Made by a program: the position numbers and the translations under genes. The notes below the pieces were generated by a model. It was not told the DNA's origin, made no database searches, and saw only the letters and a list, made by a program, of their open reading frames with translations. 64,000 bases of DNA from Gemmatales bacterium (GTDB taxonomy: Bacteria > Planctomycetota > Planctomycetia > Gemmatales > Gemmataceae): positions 620,001-684,000 of the forward strand of contig BPJP01000001.1 of assembly GCA_026004675.1 (NCBI GenBank). The letters run 5' to 3'. Each line of letters begins with the position of its first letter. Position 1 is the stretch's first letter. Positions 17,095 to 26,176 of the stretch are shown one piece after another.

Positions 17095-18186
17095 TTATGC
17101 CGGCTGCGGTCGCCTCGGTGCTTTCCAGATAATGCCGTCGTAGGCGTAGTGGAGCCATGAAGCGATGATTGTGACCATCGCAAACGTATGGAAGAAGTGC
17201 AATGTCAACAGCGTGGCACTCAATCCTAGAGTGCAGACGAAGATCACCAGTGCCGTTGTCCATCGCGGCACCAGATAAGCGAACAGTCCCGACTCGCGGT
17301 TGCCGTGCCGTTTCTTCACCGCCCAACTAACGATGGCCAGGTACTCGACCGAATGGATGATCGAAATCGCCATGGCGATGCCAGCAACGAGATTGGTCCA
17401 TTCCGGACTAGAAGAGTGCATATTGTGAATATGCACAGCCACCAGCAAAGCCGAGTAAGCGCCACAGATGCTCAACAGATAAGCCAGCCGGCCAACCATC
17501 GACGGCCGAAAGTTTACCAACTCGCGAACCAGAAGAAACACCGGCAGCGCCAACATCGGCAAATCCAGCATCTGTGCCGATGCCATCACATCCTGCAACC
17601 AGCGAAGCCAGATACCGGCATCGACCTCACTGCCATACAATTTATGCACCGGGATACTAGCCAGACGGAAAATCGCATAGAGGATGAAGGTGCGCAACAC
17701 CACTTTTTCGACCATGCCGTTGGTGACGATATCGGGACGCGAGCTCCGGCCATAAATCCGCGAGATGCCGGAATGCTGAGCAGCAAAGTGCCATGAATTC
17801 CATACATAATCGATCGCCAACAACAAGGCGATGGTCGTTAAACTCAGCCAAAAACAGGCCACCACCAGGCAGACTACCATGGCAATGCCGACAAAAGTCC
17901 TTGGCTGTTCAATGAAGCGGTCTCGATCCAAAAAGACCAGCGCCAAGGTGATATAGCGGTGTGGCGTCGACAAAAAATAAAGAAAGGCGATGCTCAAATT
18001 GACGTGAAACGACGATCCCTTGCCCGCCAAATAGACGGCCAAGACGATCACCGGCCAGGCACAATTCGCTAGGAAAAACAAATCGCACCACGGGTTCATC
18101 AACCACGCTTTCGCCGGTCTCCCTGACGCGGGAAGGGATACCGCCCTCGCTGTTCGGACCGGTGTGACATCCGCTGCTGTCGACAT
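17095..18186 (-). CDS. Polytopic membrane protein of unknown function
   Basis: The protein has about 363 residues and eight or more hydrophobic helices (for example WPVIVLAVYLAG, FVGIAMVVCLVVACFWLSL, TTALVIFVCTLGLSATLLTLHFF). Histidine-rich spots such as STPHRYITLALVFLDRDRF, WNSWHFAAQHSGISR and VHIHNMHSSS recur between helices and could bind metal or haem; that is speculation. I recognise it only as a planctomycete-type membrane protein. The ATG at 18186 has a GGAG site seven bases upstream; the frame extends 14 codons further without a better site. It converges on dnaE2. Confidence 0.7.
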   Translation of the reverse strand: MSTAADVTPVRTARAVSLPASGRPAKAWLMNPWCDLFFLANCAWPVIVLAVYLAGKGSSFHVNLSIAFLYFLSTPHRYITLALVFLDRDRFIEQPRTFVGIAMVVCLVVACFWLSLTTIALLLAIDYVWNSWHFAAQHSGISRIYGRSSRPDIVTNGMVEKVVLRTFILYAIFRLASIPVHKLYGSEVDAGIWLRWLQDVMASAQMLDLPMLALPVFLLVRELVNFRPSMVGRLAYLLSICGAYSALLVAVHIHNMHSSSPEWTNLVAGIAMAISIIHSVEYLAIVSWAVKKRHGNRESGLFAYLVPRWTTALVIFVCTLGLSATLLTLHFFHTFAMVTIIASWLHYAYDGIIWKAPRRPQPA

Positions 18187-18382
18187 GTGTTTCTCCGTGG
18201 TTGAAAACCACCGGCTCAGAAATTCCAATCAATCCTAGCATTCACAGGGGCGTTGTCAAATTGATCGTCGCAAGAGACCATTTCTGCTCGAGGAACCTCT
18301 TTCTCCAAGCGTCCAGACCATAAGATGAACAGAAAGCGCAGGTCCGGTGGTGTTTTCGACTCCATTGATCGGAGGGATGGCG

Positions 18383-19483
18383 ATGCAACGACGTGCCTTT
18401 CTCGAAACTAGTCTGGGATACGCCCTCGCTTCTCCCTTGCTGGCAGCTGTCCACAAGCAGCGCTGGGGAGATGCCGTCGACGTGCTCGAACAAGCGGTTG
18501 CCAAGAAACAAGTCGAATCGGCCGTGCTGCACGTCATCCACAAGGGGGAATCGTTCACCCGTGCCTTTGGCAAAGCCGGTTCCCCTGATGCCATGTTCCT
18601 CATCGCCTCCATTTCCAAGCCGATCAACGTCGCCGCCGTCATGACGCTTTACGACCAGAAGCAGTTCCGACTGGATGATCCCGTGCGAAAGTACTTGCCG
18701 CAGTTCACTGGCGAAGGACGGGATAAGGTCACGATCCGCCATTTGCTGACGCACGTTTCCGGCTTGCCCGATCAGTTGCCGAACAACCAGGAACTACGAA
18801 AACAACATGCACCTTTGAGCGAGTTCGTGAAACACGCCCTAGAGGCGAAACTGGCATTCGTCCCAGGCACGAAGTACCAGTATTCGAGCATGGGAATCTT
18901 GTTGGCGGTGCGTATCGCCGAGGTTCTCACGGACATGGACCATCGCACGCTAGTGGAGCGAAAAATATTTCAACCGCTCGGAATGAAGCATTCGGCACAG
19001 GGACTGGGGCGATTTCAGTTGTCGGACATGGTTCCTTGCCAGCTGGCGGGTGCCGCACCGGAATCAGGCAGCGGCGACCCGAAGGCCAAATATTGGGATT
19101 GGAATAGTTTGTATTGGCGCAAACTGGGGGTACCTTGGGGAGGTACTCATTCGTCCGGGCCTGACGTCGGCAGATTTCTGTTGGAATTCCTGGAAGCTCG
19201 GGGACAAGCCCTCAAGCCGGCGACCGCCCGTTTGATGATTCGAAACCATAATCCCAAGGGCATCGCGCCGCGGGGACTCGGTTTCAATGTCGGCGAGAAA
19301 GCGGGCAGCCCAGGATGTTCGCCAAGCACCTTCGGCCATACCGGGTCCACCGGCACACTTTGCTGGGCGGATCCTGAGACGAAGACGGTTTGCGTGGTGC
19401 TGACGTCGTTGCCTGCCCGAGCGGCACGTCCACATCCCCGCGCTTTGGCGGCGGCCAAAATAGCAGCAGCAGTGCGCCGTTAA
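18383..19483 (+). CDS. Serine hydrolase, beta-lactamase/D-alanyl-D-alanine carboxypeptidase family
   Basis: This is a class C beta-lactamase-fold protein of 366 residues. The catalytic SxxK tetrad is SISK (Ser76, Lys79), the second motif is YSS in KYQYSSMGILLAV, and the third is HTG in TFGHTGSTGTLCW. The N-terminus (MQRRAFLETSLGYALASPLLAA) is a twin-arginine-like export signal. Likely roles are peptidoglycan or ester hydrolysis; the substrate is unknown. The start is set by a GGAGGG site (18371-18376) six bases before this ATG; two ATGs closer to or upstream of that site are poorly spaced. It converges on the PQQ-repeat gene with a 12-base gap. Confidence 0.85.
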   Translation: MQRRAFLETSLGYALASPLLAAVHKQRWGDAVDVLEQAVAKKQVESAVLHVIHKGESFTRAFGKAGSPDAMFLIASISKPINVAAVMTLYDQKQFRLDDPVRKYLPQFTGEGRDKVTIRHLLTHVSGLPDQLPNNQELRKQHAPLSEFVKHALEAKLAFVPGTKYQYSSMGILLAVRIAEVLTDMDHRTLVERKIFQPLGMKHSAQGLGRFQLSDMVPCQLAGAAPESGSGDPKAKYWDWNSLYWRKLGVPWGGTHSSGPDVGRFLLEFLEARGQALKPATARLMIRNHNPKGIAPRGLGFNVGEKAGSPGCSPSTFGHTGSTGTLCWADPETKTVCVVLTSLPARAARPHPRALAAAKIAAAVRR

Positions 19484-19495
19484 CAGGGATCCCCT

Positions 19496-20671
19496 TCAGT
19501 TCTTGGCGCCCAGACAAAACACGACGCCGTCCTCCGTGCCAATGACGAGGCGGCCCGCTGCGACCGCCGGCGATGCCGAGATGGCGTCGCCGAGTTTGAA
19601 TTGGGCGATCAGGTTCCCTTTGCGAAGGTCGAGCACGTAGAGGTGACCGTCGAGAGAACCGACGTAGATTCGACCACCCGCAAGAACCGGCGAACTGTCG
19701 ACTCGACCTTTGGTCTGGAAATTCCAAACGGGTTTGCCTGTCTTGCGGTCGATGGCGTGCACTCGCTTGTCCCGGCAGCCGACCACCACTAGATCTTCGC
19801 TCAGTGCCGCAGAGGCATAAAACTCACGTGCGTTGCGAGCAGCGCGATATCGCCATTCGATTTTCGCATTCTTCCAATCGACCGCCAAAAACTCATTGTT
19901 CATCGTGCCGACATAGAGATGCTGGCCGGCAATCGCGGCACTGGCGCCCGCCGGACCGTCGAGGTCGACCTTGGCCTGCTCTTTTCCCTTTTCGATATCG
20001 AGAATCCGTAGTACGCTATCGCAACCGGCGACGAATGTCTGTTTGCCCACCACTGCCGGCGAGCCATTCACCGGACCTTCGGTTTTGAATTTCCACAAGA
20101 CTTTGCCATCGAGAGAAAGCTTGTAAAGTGTTTCATCGGCGTAGCAACCGACAAGAACCGCGTCGTCGACGAAATTAGGACCGGCGGTGATTTCGCCTCC
20201 GGTTTTGAAGGTCCATTTCTTCTTTCCGGTCCTGGCATCGAGACAATGAAAGCCGCCGTCCATGTCGCCTACAAAGACAAGCCCTTTGTAGACACCTGGC
20301 GCGGCCTTGATCGGTCCAGCCTGATACTTCCATTTCAGATTGCCCGTCTGCAAGTCGATGGCGTAAAGATTTTGATCATACGATCCCACGTAGACGACGC
20401 CGTCGGCGATCACCGCGCTTCCTTCGATGGCGTCCTGGGTTTTGAATTGCCACAGGATTTGCAGCTTGTCGGGCAAGGGCTGACGGGCCACCCCCGTCTG
20501 CAAGGAATTGCCGCGAAAGACCGGCCAATCCTTATCCGCCATCACGATTTTGGCCTGCTGATCGCCGCTTTGAGGACGAGCTTCTCGATCGTCGCCCAGC
20601 GCGATGGCTAACACTGCCAAGCAACCAACCGTCAACAAAAACGGCCCACCGACCCGCCGTATCGTCCCCAT
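19496..20671 (-). CDS. PQQ-binding-like beta-propeller repeat protein, secreted
   Basis: The 391-residue protein starts with a signal sequence (RRVGGPFLLTVGCLAVLAIALG). It has about eight blades with the pattern VVYVGSYDQNLYAIDLQTGNLKW, VFVGDMDGGFHCLDARTGKKKW and IYVGSLDGHLYVLDLRKG, typical of BamB/PQQ-dehydrogenase-like propellers. The leading motif DWPVFRGNSLQTGVA is common in planctomycete secreted propeller proteins. No catalytic dehydrogenase residues are evident, so a binding or scaffolding role is likelier than PQQ enzymology. The ATG at 20671 has a GGGAG site seven bases upstream; the frame is open far upstream but without coding character. Confidence 0.85.
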   Translation of the reverse strand: MGTIRRVGGPFLLTVGCLAVLAIALGDDREARPQSGDQQAKIVMADKDWPVFRGNSLQTGVARQPLPDKLQILWQFKTQDAIEGSAVIADGVVYVGSYDQNLYAIDLQTGNLKWKYQAGPIKAAPGVYKGLVFVGDMDGGFHCLDARTGKKKWTFKTGGEITAGPNFVDDAVLVGCYADETLYKLSLDGKVLWKFKTEGPVNGSPAVVGKQTFVAGCDSVLRILDIEKGKEQAKVDLDGPAGASAAIAGQHLYVGTMNNEFLAVDWKNAKIEWRYRAARNAREFYASAALSEDLVVVGCRDKRVHAIDRKTGKPVWNFQTKGRVDSSPVLAGGRIYVGSLDGHLYVLDLRKGNLIAQFKLGDAISASPAVAAGRLVIGTEDGVVFCLGAKN

Positions 20672-21047
20672 CGCTTTCTCCCGTCGACCACTCCTGACTG
20701 TGCTCCAGCAGACCAACATCTCAACCTTTAATGGCAAAAAACCTGTTTGGCAATGTTCGTTTCCGAAAAACTCGCCCGACAGCGTCCCAGTTCGACGCAG
20801 AACCAGGTCAAAACAGTTGCGTCGAAAACAAAGTGCTGCGCAGGGAGCCTGCGTGCCCGCTGGGTCTTGAATGGCATTTTTGAGCAGATTTTTCGCCGTG
20901 TTGCCCAGTTTGCCAAGTCGACCGTCAACTAACGGTGTTTTCGGTGAGCCTCGCAGCGTCAGCACGACGAGAGGACCGCTCTGGTAGTTTCCTTCCTCCT
21001 TCCGGTCCGTTACGATGAAATGCATGATCGTGTCGATTCCAGAGAGG
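20672..21047. other. Intergenic region between divergent genes, with one dispersed repeat copy
   Basis: This stretch separates the propeller gene (minus) from the dehydrogenase gene (plus), so it should hold both promoters. I cannot pick convincing -35/-10 pairs. It contains one copy of a short repeat (20921-20972) that recurs near 31.9 kb. Several overlapping frames are open here but show no family similarity. Confidence 0.5.
20921..20972. repeat. Dispersed intergenic repeat, copy A
   Basis: The unit starts with an imperfect hairpin ACCGTCAACTAACGGT and continues TTTTCGGTGAGCCTCGCAGC and GTCAGCACGACGAG. The same order of blocks occurs at 31848-31900, and the first half again at 31903-31934. 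It lies outside coding sequence. Confidence 0.6.
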
Positions 21048-22073
21048 ATGCGGCAGGCGCGGATAGCGGCTTCCGATCGGTTTATCGTGGAGGAAGTTTT
21101 CGTTCCCAGCGAATTGGCGGAGGGGGAGGTTCTTTTGCGGACGGCGGTCTGCGGGATTTGCAGCGGCGACTTGATGCCGTGGTATTTGCAAAAGAAAGTC
21201 GGCACGGTGTTGGGCCATGAAGTTGTCGGCTGGGCAGCAAAGGTCGGCGAAAAGGTGAGGCACATCAAGGTCGGGGATCTGGTCTTTGTACATCATCATG
21301 CCCCATGTCTGGAATGTGCCTGTTGTCGGCGTGGCGATCATGTGCATTGTCCTGAATGGAAGCAGAGCAAGTTAGACCCTGGCGGCATGGCTGAATGGAT
21401 TCGTGTTCCCGCGGGGATTGTGCGCAACGATGCATTTGCGGTGAACGATTTGACCGCTGAACAGGCAGTTTTCATCGAGCCGTTGGGCTGCTGCGCCAAA
21501 GCAATCAAACGGATCGTAGCATGTTTTGGCGGCACGCCTCGCTGCGGTGTGGTCGTGGGTTGCGGCGTAATGGGACTGTTGAACCTGGCGGCGGCACGAG
21601 TAGCAGGAGTGCAGTCGCTTTATGCCGTCGAGCCTGACGGCGAACGCCGAAGACTGGCGCAGTGGTTTGCCGATGCGGCAGTCTTTACGCCGGAAGAAGC
21701 AGCCGAGCAACTTCGGCAGCGGGCCGATTTCGTCATCGTCGGTCCGGGCCATCCGGAAGTGATTCGGCAATCGCTTGCGTACATCCGACCTGGCGGTTGC
21801 GCGCTTTTGTTTACGCCGACGCCGACTGGCGAAACGACGGCCTTGGATCTAGGCGAATTGTATTTTCGTGAAATTTCGATCGTTCCGTCCTATTCCTGCG
21901 GGCCGGACGATACCAGGCAGGCCTATACCTGGCTGCGTCGCCGATCGATCCAGCCGGAGAAGCTCGTCACGCACCGCTTCGGCATCGATCAGGTGCAACA
22001 AGCTTACGAAACGGCACGCAGTGGTGGATCAGCCCTTAAGATTTTGGTTGCCATGTGCAGGGAAAAGCCATGA
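21048..22073 (+). CDS. Zinc-dependent alcohol/polyol dehydrogenase (MDR family)
   Basis: This medium-chain dehydrogenase of about 341 residues shows the catalytic zinc ligand region AVCGICSGDLMPWY, GHEVVGWAAKVGEKV, the structural zinc lobe CLECACCRRGDHVHC with four cysteines, and the nucleotide motif VVGCGVMGLLNLAAARVAG. EP in FIEPLGCCAKAI is the other catalytic-zinc segment. It is most like sorbitol/threonine dehydrogenase relatives; the substrate is not clear. Family alignment favours the ATG at 21048, although the open frame begins at 21015 and neither has a well-spaced ribosome site. Its stop codon overlaps the start of the cupin gene (ATGA), so the two are translationally coupled. Confidence 0.85.
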   Translation: MRQARIAASDRFIVEEVFVPSELAEGEVLLRTAVCGICSGDLMPWYLQKKVGTVLGHEVVGWAAKVGEKVRHIKVGDLVFVHHHAPCLECACCRRGDHVHCPEWKQSKLDPGGMAEWIRVPAGIVRNDAFAVNDLTAEQAVFIEPLGCCAKAIKRIVACFGGTPRCGVVVGCGVMGLLNLAAARVAGVQSLYAVEPDGERRRLAQWFADAAVFTPEEAAEQLRQRADFVIVGPGHPEVIRQSLAYIRPGGCALLFTPTPTGETTALDLGELYFREISIVPSYSCGPDDTRQAYTWLRRRSIQPEKLVTHRFGIDQVQQAYETARSGGSALKILVAMCREKP

Positions 22074-22522
22074 ACGAGCAAAGCAGCAGTTGCGAGATTT
22101 CGAATCATCCCGCCGGAAAACCGATAGGCTCGCGGATACTTCGCTGCCAACCGGGTTTTCGATGGGAAGGCATCACCCCAGAGCCGTACAAGGATTCGGC
22201 GCCCCATCATTGTGGCGTCGAGCGCACAACCCTCGTCGGCGGTCAGGGAGAAGGGACCGCATTTCAGATGCGTTACATTGAAATTGCACCGGGAGGCTTC
22301 AGTTCGCTGGAGCATCACCAGCACGAACACGCCGTTTATGTGGTGCGGGGACAAGGGACGGTTCGTTTGGGTTCAGAGAAATTCGGGATTCGTGCAGGCG
22401 ATGTCGTTTACGTCGCCCCGCACGAGGTGCACCAATTCCGCAACCCGTCCGCTGGTGAGCCGTTGGGGTTCATCTGCGTCGTGGACGCCCAGCGCGATCG
22501 CCCGGTGTTGGTGCAAGAATGA
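22070..22522 (+). CDS. Cupin-domain protein
   Basis: This 150-residue single-domain cupin has motif 1 in GGFSSLEHHQHEHAVYVVRG (histidines and glutamate binding a metal) and motif 2 in RAGDVVYVAPHEVHQFRN. It is probably a small metal-dependent enzyme or sensor. The start overlaps the dehydrogenase stop by four bases, and an AGGGA site lies six bases upstream inside that gene. The co-translation suggests that both act on the same substrate, perhaps a sugar or polyol, but nothing here identifies it. Confidence 0.85.
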   Translation: MNEQSSSCEISNHPAGKPIGSRILRCQPGFRWEGITPEPYKDSAPHHCGVERTTLVGGQGEGTAFQMRYIEIAPGGFSSLEHHQHEHAVYVVRGQGTVRLGSEKFGIRAGDVVYVAPHEVHQFRNPSAGEPLGFICVVDAQRDRPVLVQE

Positions 22523-22550
22523 GCGGTTCGGCTTTTGCCGGCTCATTCGA

Positions 22551-24560
22551 TCAGGGGGAATTCGGTACGCGACCGGGCGGAAGAGGCGGCGGAGGGGGAG
22601 GAGGAGCTGGTGGAACGCCTCCGGGAATTTCACCGTTTGGAGGGACTTCCGCGCCGCCGTTGGGCGGTTGGAGCAAGGCATTAACCGCCTGCTCTTTCAT
22701 TTTTTCGATCTGCTTTTCGCGCTCTTCAGCGAGCAACTCCACTTCTTGCACTTCGATGCGAGTGTCTTTGGTGAAGGTGTACCAGAGATTCGCCAACCGA
22801 TTCCATTGTGTTTCGTCGATCTTCCCGGCGTTGTCGAGAAGGTTGAATGCTCTGGCGAACGTCTGCAACAAAGCATCGCTGTTGAGGTCAAGGTCGCGAG
22901 GCAATTTCTCCAGCTCGGCGAAATAGCGGAGCAGTTCTGGGCGTCGATTCTGATCATAGGCACAATAGTAACAGAAAGACCAGGCAAGGGTGTTGGCACG
23001 ATCGAAATCCAGTTTTTTGCCCGTGAGGTTGGCCTTGCGGAAGTATTCATCGGTAACGAGTTTCTTCAAAGCGACCTCGGGCGCATCGAGGCGTGCCTCA
23101 GCGCGAGTGGTTCGACTCCAGATTTTGAAATTAGCCAGGTATTGCCAATGCGGTGCGGCGGTCCCCGCCCAATACGCTCCTTCGGGCGTTTCGAAAAAGC
23201 TGCCCATGCCCGACTGGATCCATTGGGGCACACGCACTGTGCGCGGCAAAAAGCCGACAGCGGCGGCAAGCTGCTGGCTTCCCAATTCTGTCACCGCTTC
23301 CCTTTGCGACTCCTCCTCCATCGCCTCCAATAGAAGCGCCACCTGTTGGGCGAACGCGATGGTTTGCAGCGGTGCGCCGAGCTTGCCGCCTCCTTTCAAT
23401 AGCGCCTTCTTATTCCAGCCTTCCCGCCACATTTCTTGCGTGGACTTGTTCAGCGAATCGTAAGCGTGGTCCAGAGGTTTGCCTGACATGACGGCAACCC
23501 CGTCTCGAAGCGAAAAGAAACCATCGGCTGACATTTTCGGCGAGCCAAAGGCTTTGTGCAGTCGGTCAAACTCCTCCTTGTCATCGATCAAGATCACCAG
23601 CAGGCGTTTTGGCACCGCCGGAAGAATCTGGCCCCGAAGAGCAAACCAGTGATAAAAGGCTCGATAGTTTTGTTCGAGAAGCTCGAGCCATTGTTGGGCC
23701 CGCGCCGAAATTTCCGTGCGGACTCCCTGCAACCGATGGACCAGCACGTAATGCTGGGAACGATCGAGTACGTAGTTATCGAGACGATTTTTCCAGACGT
23801 CGCCGTCATCGAGGGTCATGGGGGATTTGCCGATTTCCGCGACACACTTTCGATAGTTTTGCGCCAGCTCATGATCTGGATACAGCTTGACGATTTCTTT
23901 CATCACTTCATCGAACTCTTTGTAAAGGCCGTGCGTTATCGTGAACTCGGCCCACGCCTTCAGTCGTTCGACTGGCACTTCTTTCTGTCCGCGTGCTTCT
24001 TTCCGCATCAGTTCGTACCGCTGTTTCACGGTCGGCAAGCCAATATTCTGTTGTTTGACTTGTTCCCAGCGGATTTCATCCGTTTGCCAGAGCACCGTTC
24101 GTCCCCACTTGTGTTCGATCACGAATTGGCCGGCGGCACGGGGATCACGATATGCTCTGCTGACTTCGACGATGACATGGCGAGCCTGGGTCAGGTCGAG
24201 TTCCATCTGCTGATTAGGCTGTTGCCCGTTTTCTTCGCCCGGTTGGCCCGGCACCGGAACCGGCTGGCCGGGGAGTTGCCCCGGTTGGGGAGGAAACGGT
24301 TGTCCCGGAATCTGGCCAGGCTGATTCGGCAATACGCCCGGTTGGTTCGGAATAGGGGGCACTGGCTGACCCGGAACAACGGGCTGACCCGGAATACCGG
24401 GCTGACCAGGAATGCCGGGTTGGCCCGGCAGGCCGGGCTGCATCCCGGGCATTGCCTTTTTTACGACGCCCGGAAGGTATGTGAAACGCACATACTCGGC
24501 TTGCAGGCAAGCGTAGCTGACCAATAGCAATGGCAGAGTCAGGAAAACTCGTCGCATCAT
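22551..24560 (-). CDS. Secreted DUF1570-like protein with collagen-like repeats
   Basis: The protein has 669 residues and an N-terminal signal peptide (RRVFLTLPLLLVSYACLQA). Residues about 36-110 are collagen-like: units such as GLPGQPGIPGQPGIPG repeat with a G every third residue. A globular part follows with VIVEVSRAYRDPRAAGQFVIEH and RLLVILIDDKEEFDRLHKAFGSP, a pattern I associate with planctomycete DUF1570 proteins. The HEXXH-like zinc motif expected of a peptidase is not visible in its usual place (QQVALLLEAMEEES instead), so catalysis is doubtful. The C-terminus is a proline run (PPAPPPPPPPLPPGR). A GGAGG site precedes the first ATG. Confidence 0.7.
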   Translation of the reverse strand: MMRRVFLTLPLLLVSYACLQAEYVRFTYLPGVVKKAMPGMQPGLPGQPGIPGQPGIPGQPVVPGQPVPPIPNQPGVLPNQPGQIPGQPFPPQPGQLPGQPVPVPGQPGEENGQQPNQQMELDLTQARHVIVEVSRAYRDPRAAGQFVIEHKWGRTVLWQTDEIRWEQVKQQNIGLPTVKQRYELMRKEARGQKEVPVERLKAWAEFTITHGLYKEFDEVMKEIVKLYPDHELAQNYRKCVAEIGKSPMTLDDGDVWKNRLDNYVLDRSQHYVLVHRLQGVRTEISARAQQWLELLEQNYRAFYHWFALRGQILPAVPKRLLVILIDDKEEFDRLHKAFGSPKMSADGFFSLRDGVAVMSGKPLDHAYDSLNKSTQEMWREGWNKKALLKGGGKLGAPLQTIAFAQQVALLLEAMEEESQREAVTELGSQQLAAAVGFLPRTVRVPQWIQSGMGSFFETPEGAYWAGTAAPHWQYLANFKIWSRTTRAEARLDAPEVALKKLVTDEYFRKANLTGKKLDFDRANTLAWSFCYYCAYDQNRRPELLRYFAELEKLPRDLDLNSDALLQTFARAFNLLDNAGKIDETQWNRLANLWYTFTKDTRIEVQEVELLAEEREKQIEKMKEQAVNALLQPPNGGAEVPPNGEIPGGVPPAPPPPPPPLPPGRVPNSP

Positions 24561-24934
24561 TCAGCCTCCGGGCACCGGTCTGCTGCGAAGATTACACAGT
24601 CAGATTATCCCGCAAAAATCTTCGTCGAGCAACCATTTTTCCCCATTCGTCTGCTTCCGACCACCAGTCGCAACATCGCTAATGGTTTCGATGTCTTTTT
24701 CGGATGCATCGTCTTTCTGTCTTCGTTCCGCCGTCAGAGAATTGAAAGTCGTTTGCGAATGGCTATAATTTCGCTACCAAACCCGCCGGCCGACACTGTC
24801 ACTCTCTCCCGCCGTCCACGTTTCGAGACGAGATCGTCGTCACGGCGTTATGAGTCGGCATGGGATGGCCGTCGCTTCGGAGATCGGCTGGCAGTTGCTA
24901 CTTTGTTGACCTCGCTAGGGAGATGCCTCAGCCC
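24561..24934. other. Intergenic region upstream of the adenylating enzyme gene
   Basis: No gene is supported here. It separates a minus-strand gene from a plus-strand one and holds the sigma-70-type promoter listed at 24742-24769. Confidence 0.5.
24742..24769 (+). promoter_or_regulatory. Sigma-70-type promoter
   Basis: TTGAAA at 24742-24747 and a perfect TATAAT at 24764-24769 are separated by 16 bases. The next plus-strand gene starts at about 24935, so a leader of roughly 160 bases is predicted. The promoter probably drives the adenylating enzyme and the reductase behind it. Confidence 0.65.
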
Positions 24935-26044
24935 ATGAGTACGACGATTCCCGCCTCGCTCGAAGCCAAAGTGAAAGAAGCCCGGGAGAAACTCGACCAG
25001 CACGTGCGTGAAATCGTTGCCTGGCACTTCGACCCCGAGAAGGGAACCCCTTTCTGGCTTGAAAAAGCGAAAACATTCGATTTCGATCCGCTGAAAGATG
25101 TCAAGGGGTTCGATGATCTCAAGAAATTCGGGCTGTTCGAAGACGATTGGCTTCGCGGCGGTCCGGTACGGCGCTGGCTTCCAAAAGCATTGCACGATAA
25201 ACCGATTTACGTCTTCGAAACGGGCGGTACGACCGGGATTCCCAAAAGCAGAGTCGTCGTCGACGATTTTCGCATCGACTATGAAATGTTCAGCGAAACA
25301 TTACCGGAAAAATATTTCCCGAAGGGAGCCAACTGGCTTATGCTCGGACCGTCCGGGCCTCGGCGTTTGCGTCTGGCCGTCGAGCATCTGTGCCAGACGC
25401 GCGGAGGCATTTGCTTTTGCGTCGATCTCGACCCGCGTTGGGTTGTCAAGCTGATCAAGAAGGGGTGGATGGAGCATTTGAAGGCCTACCAAGACCATGT
25501 CATCGATCAGGCCATGACCATCCTGTCAGCCAAGCACGACATCAAATGCATGTTTACGACGCCGAAACTTCTCGACGCGCTGGCCAACCGCTTGGAACGG
25601 GAAGGTTCCAGCATCGCCAAGCAGGGGATCACCGGAATCTTCTGCGGCGGCACGGAAATGACCTCGCAGTGGATCCGTTTTGCCATCGAGGAATTGCTCG
25701 GCCCCGACGTTTACATTGCCCCCACCTATGGCAACACGTTGATGGGGCTGGCCGCCGCCGACATGCCCACTGCTGAAAACAATTACAAGATCACCTACTA
25801 CGCTCCCCAACCCAGAGCCGTCGTCCAGGTCGTGGATTTCGACGATCCCGACAAGGTCGTGGATTATGGCCAATCGGGGCGGGTCATGTTGACGACCCTG
25901 ACAAAAGAACTGTTTATTCCTCGCTTTCAAGAACGTGACGAAGGCGAACGGGAGCCTCCGTGCGAAAAGTACCCGTGGGATGGTGTCAGCGGCGTGCGCC
26001 CGTTTCACGGTTTTGCCGCCACGACAACGGTCGGCGTCTATTGA
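24935..26044 (+). CDS. AMP-forming acyl-activating enzyme (phenylacetate-CoA ligase/LuxE-like)
   Basis: The 369-residue protein has the adenylate-forming P-loop in YVFETGGTTGIPKSRVVVDD, and later IFCGGTEMTSQWIRFA, IAPTYGNTLMGL and VVDYGQSGRVMLTTLT, which correspond to conserved steps of phenylacetate-CoA-ligase-like and LuxE-like enzymes. It is short and lacks an obvious full C-terminal lid, which fits LuxE acyl-protein synthetases better than CoA ligases. It probably activates a carboxylic acid with ATP. The gene downstream is an aldehyde dehydrogenase/LuxC-like reductase, so a carboxylate-to-aldehyde route, or the reverse, is plausible. An upstream in-frame ATG at 24923 is the alternative start. 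Confidence 0.72.
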   Translation: MSTTIPASLEAKVKEAREKLDQHVREIVAWHFDPEKGTPFWLEKAKTFDFDPLKDVKGFDDLKKFGLFEDDWLRGGPVRRWLPKALHDKPIYVFETGGTTGIPKSRVVVDDFRIDYEMFSETLPEKYFPKGANWLMLGPSGPRRLRLAVEHLCQTRGGICFCVDLDPRWVVKLIKKGWMEHLKAYQDHVIDQAMTILSAKHDIKCMFTTPKLLDALANRLEREGSSIAKQGITGIFCGGTEMTSQWIRFAIEELLGPDVYIAPTYGNTLMGLAAADMPTAENNYKITYYAPQPRAVVQVVDFDDPDKVVDYGQSGRVMLTTLTKELFIPRFQERDEGEREPPCEKYPWDGVSGVRPFHGFAATTTVGVY

Positions 26045-26176
26045 TCTGGAGACTGGCTACCTGCTCCGATCCAGTCGGCTCGTGCGGCCCTGTGGTTGTT
26101 GGACAGCTGGCGCTGTTGCCGATGAAAGCGAAAGCATTGATTCACAAGCTCTCGAATTGCTACCGAGGAGAATTCC

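Noticed and set aside
20672..21268. Long upstream extension of the propeller gene frame
   Set aside because: The extension lacks family similarity and covers the start of the divergent dehydrogenase gene; the GGGAG-supported ATG at 20671 with a signal peptide is far better.
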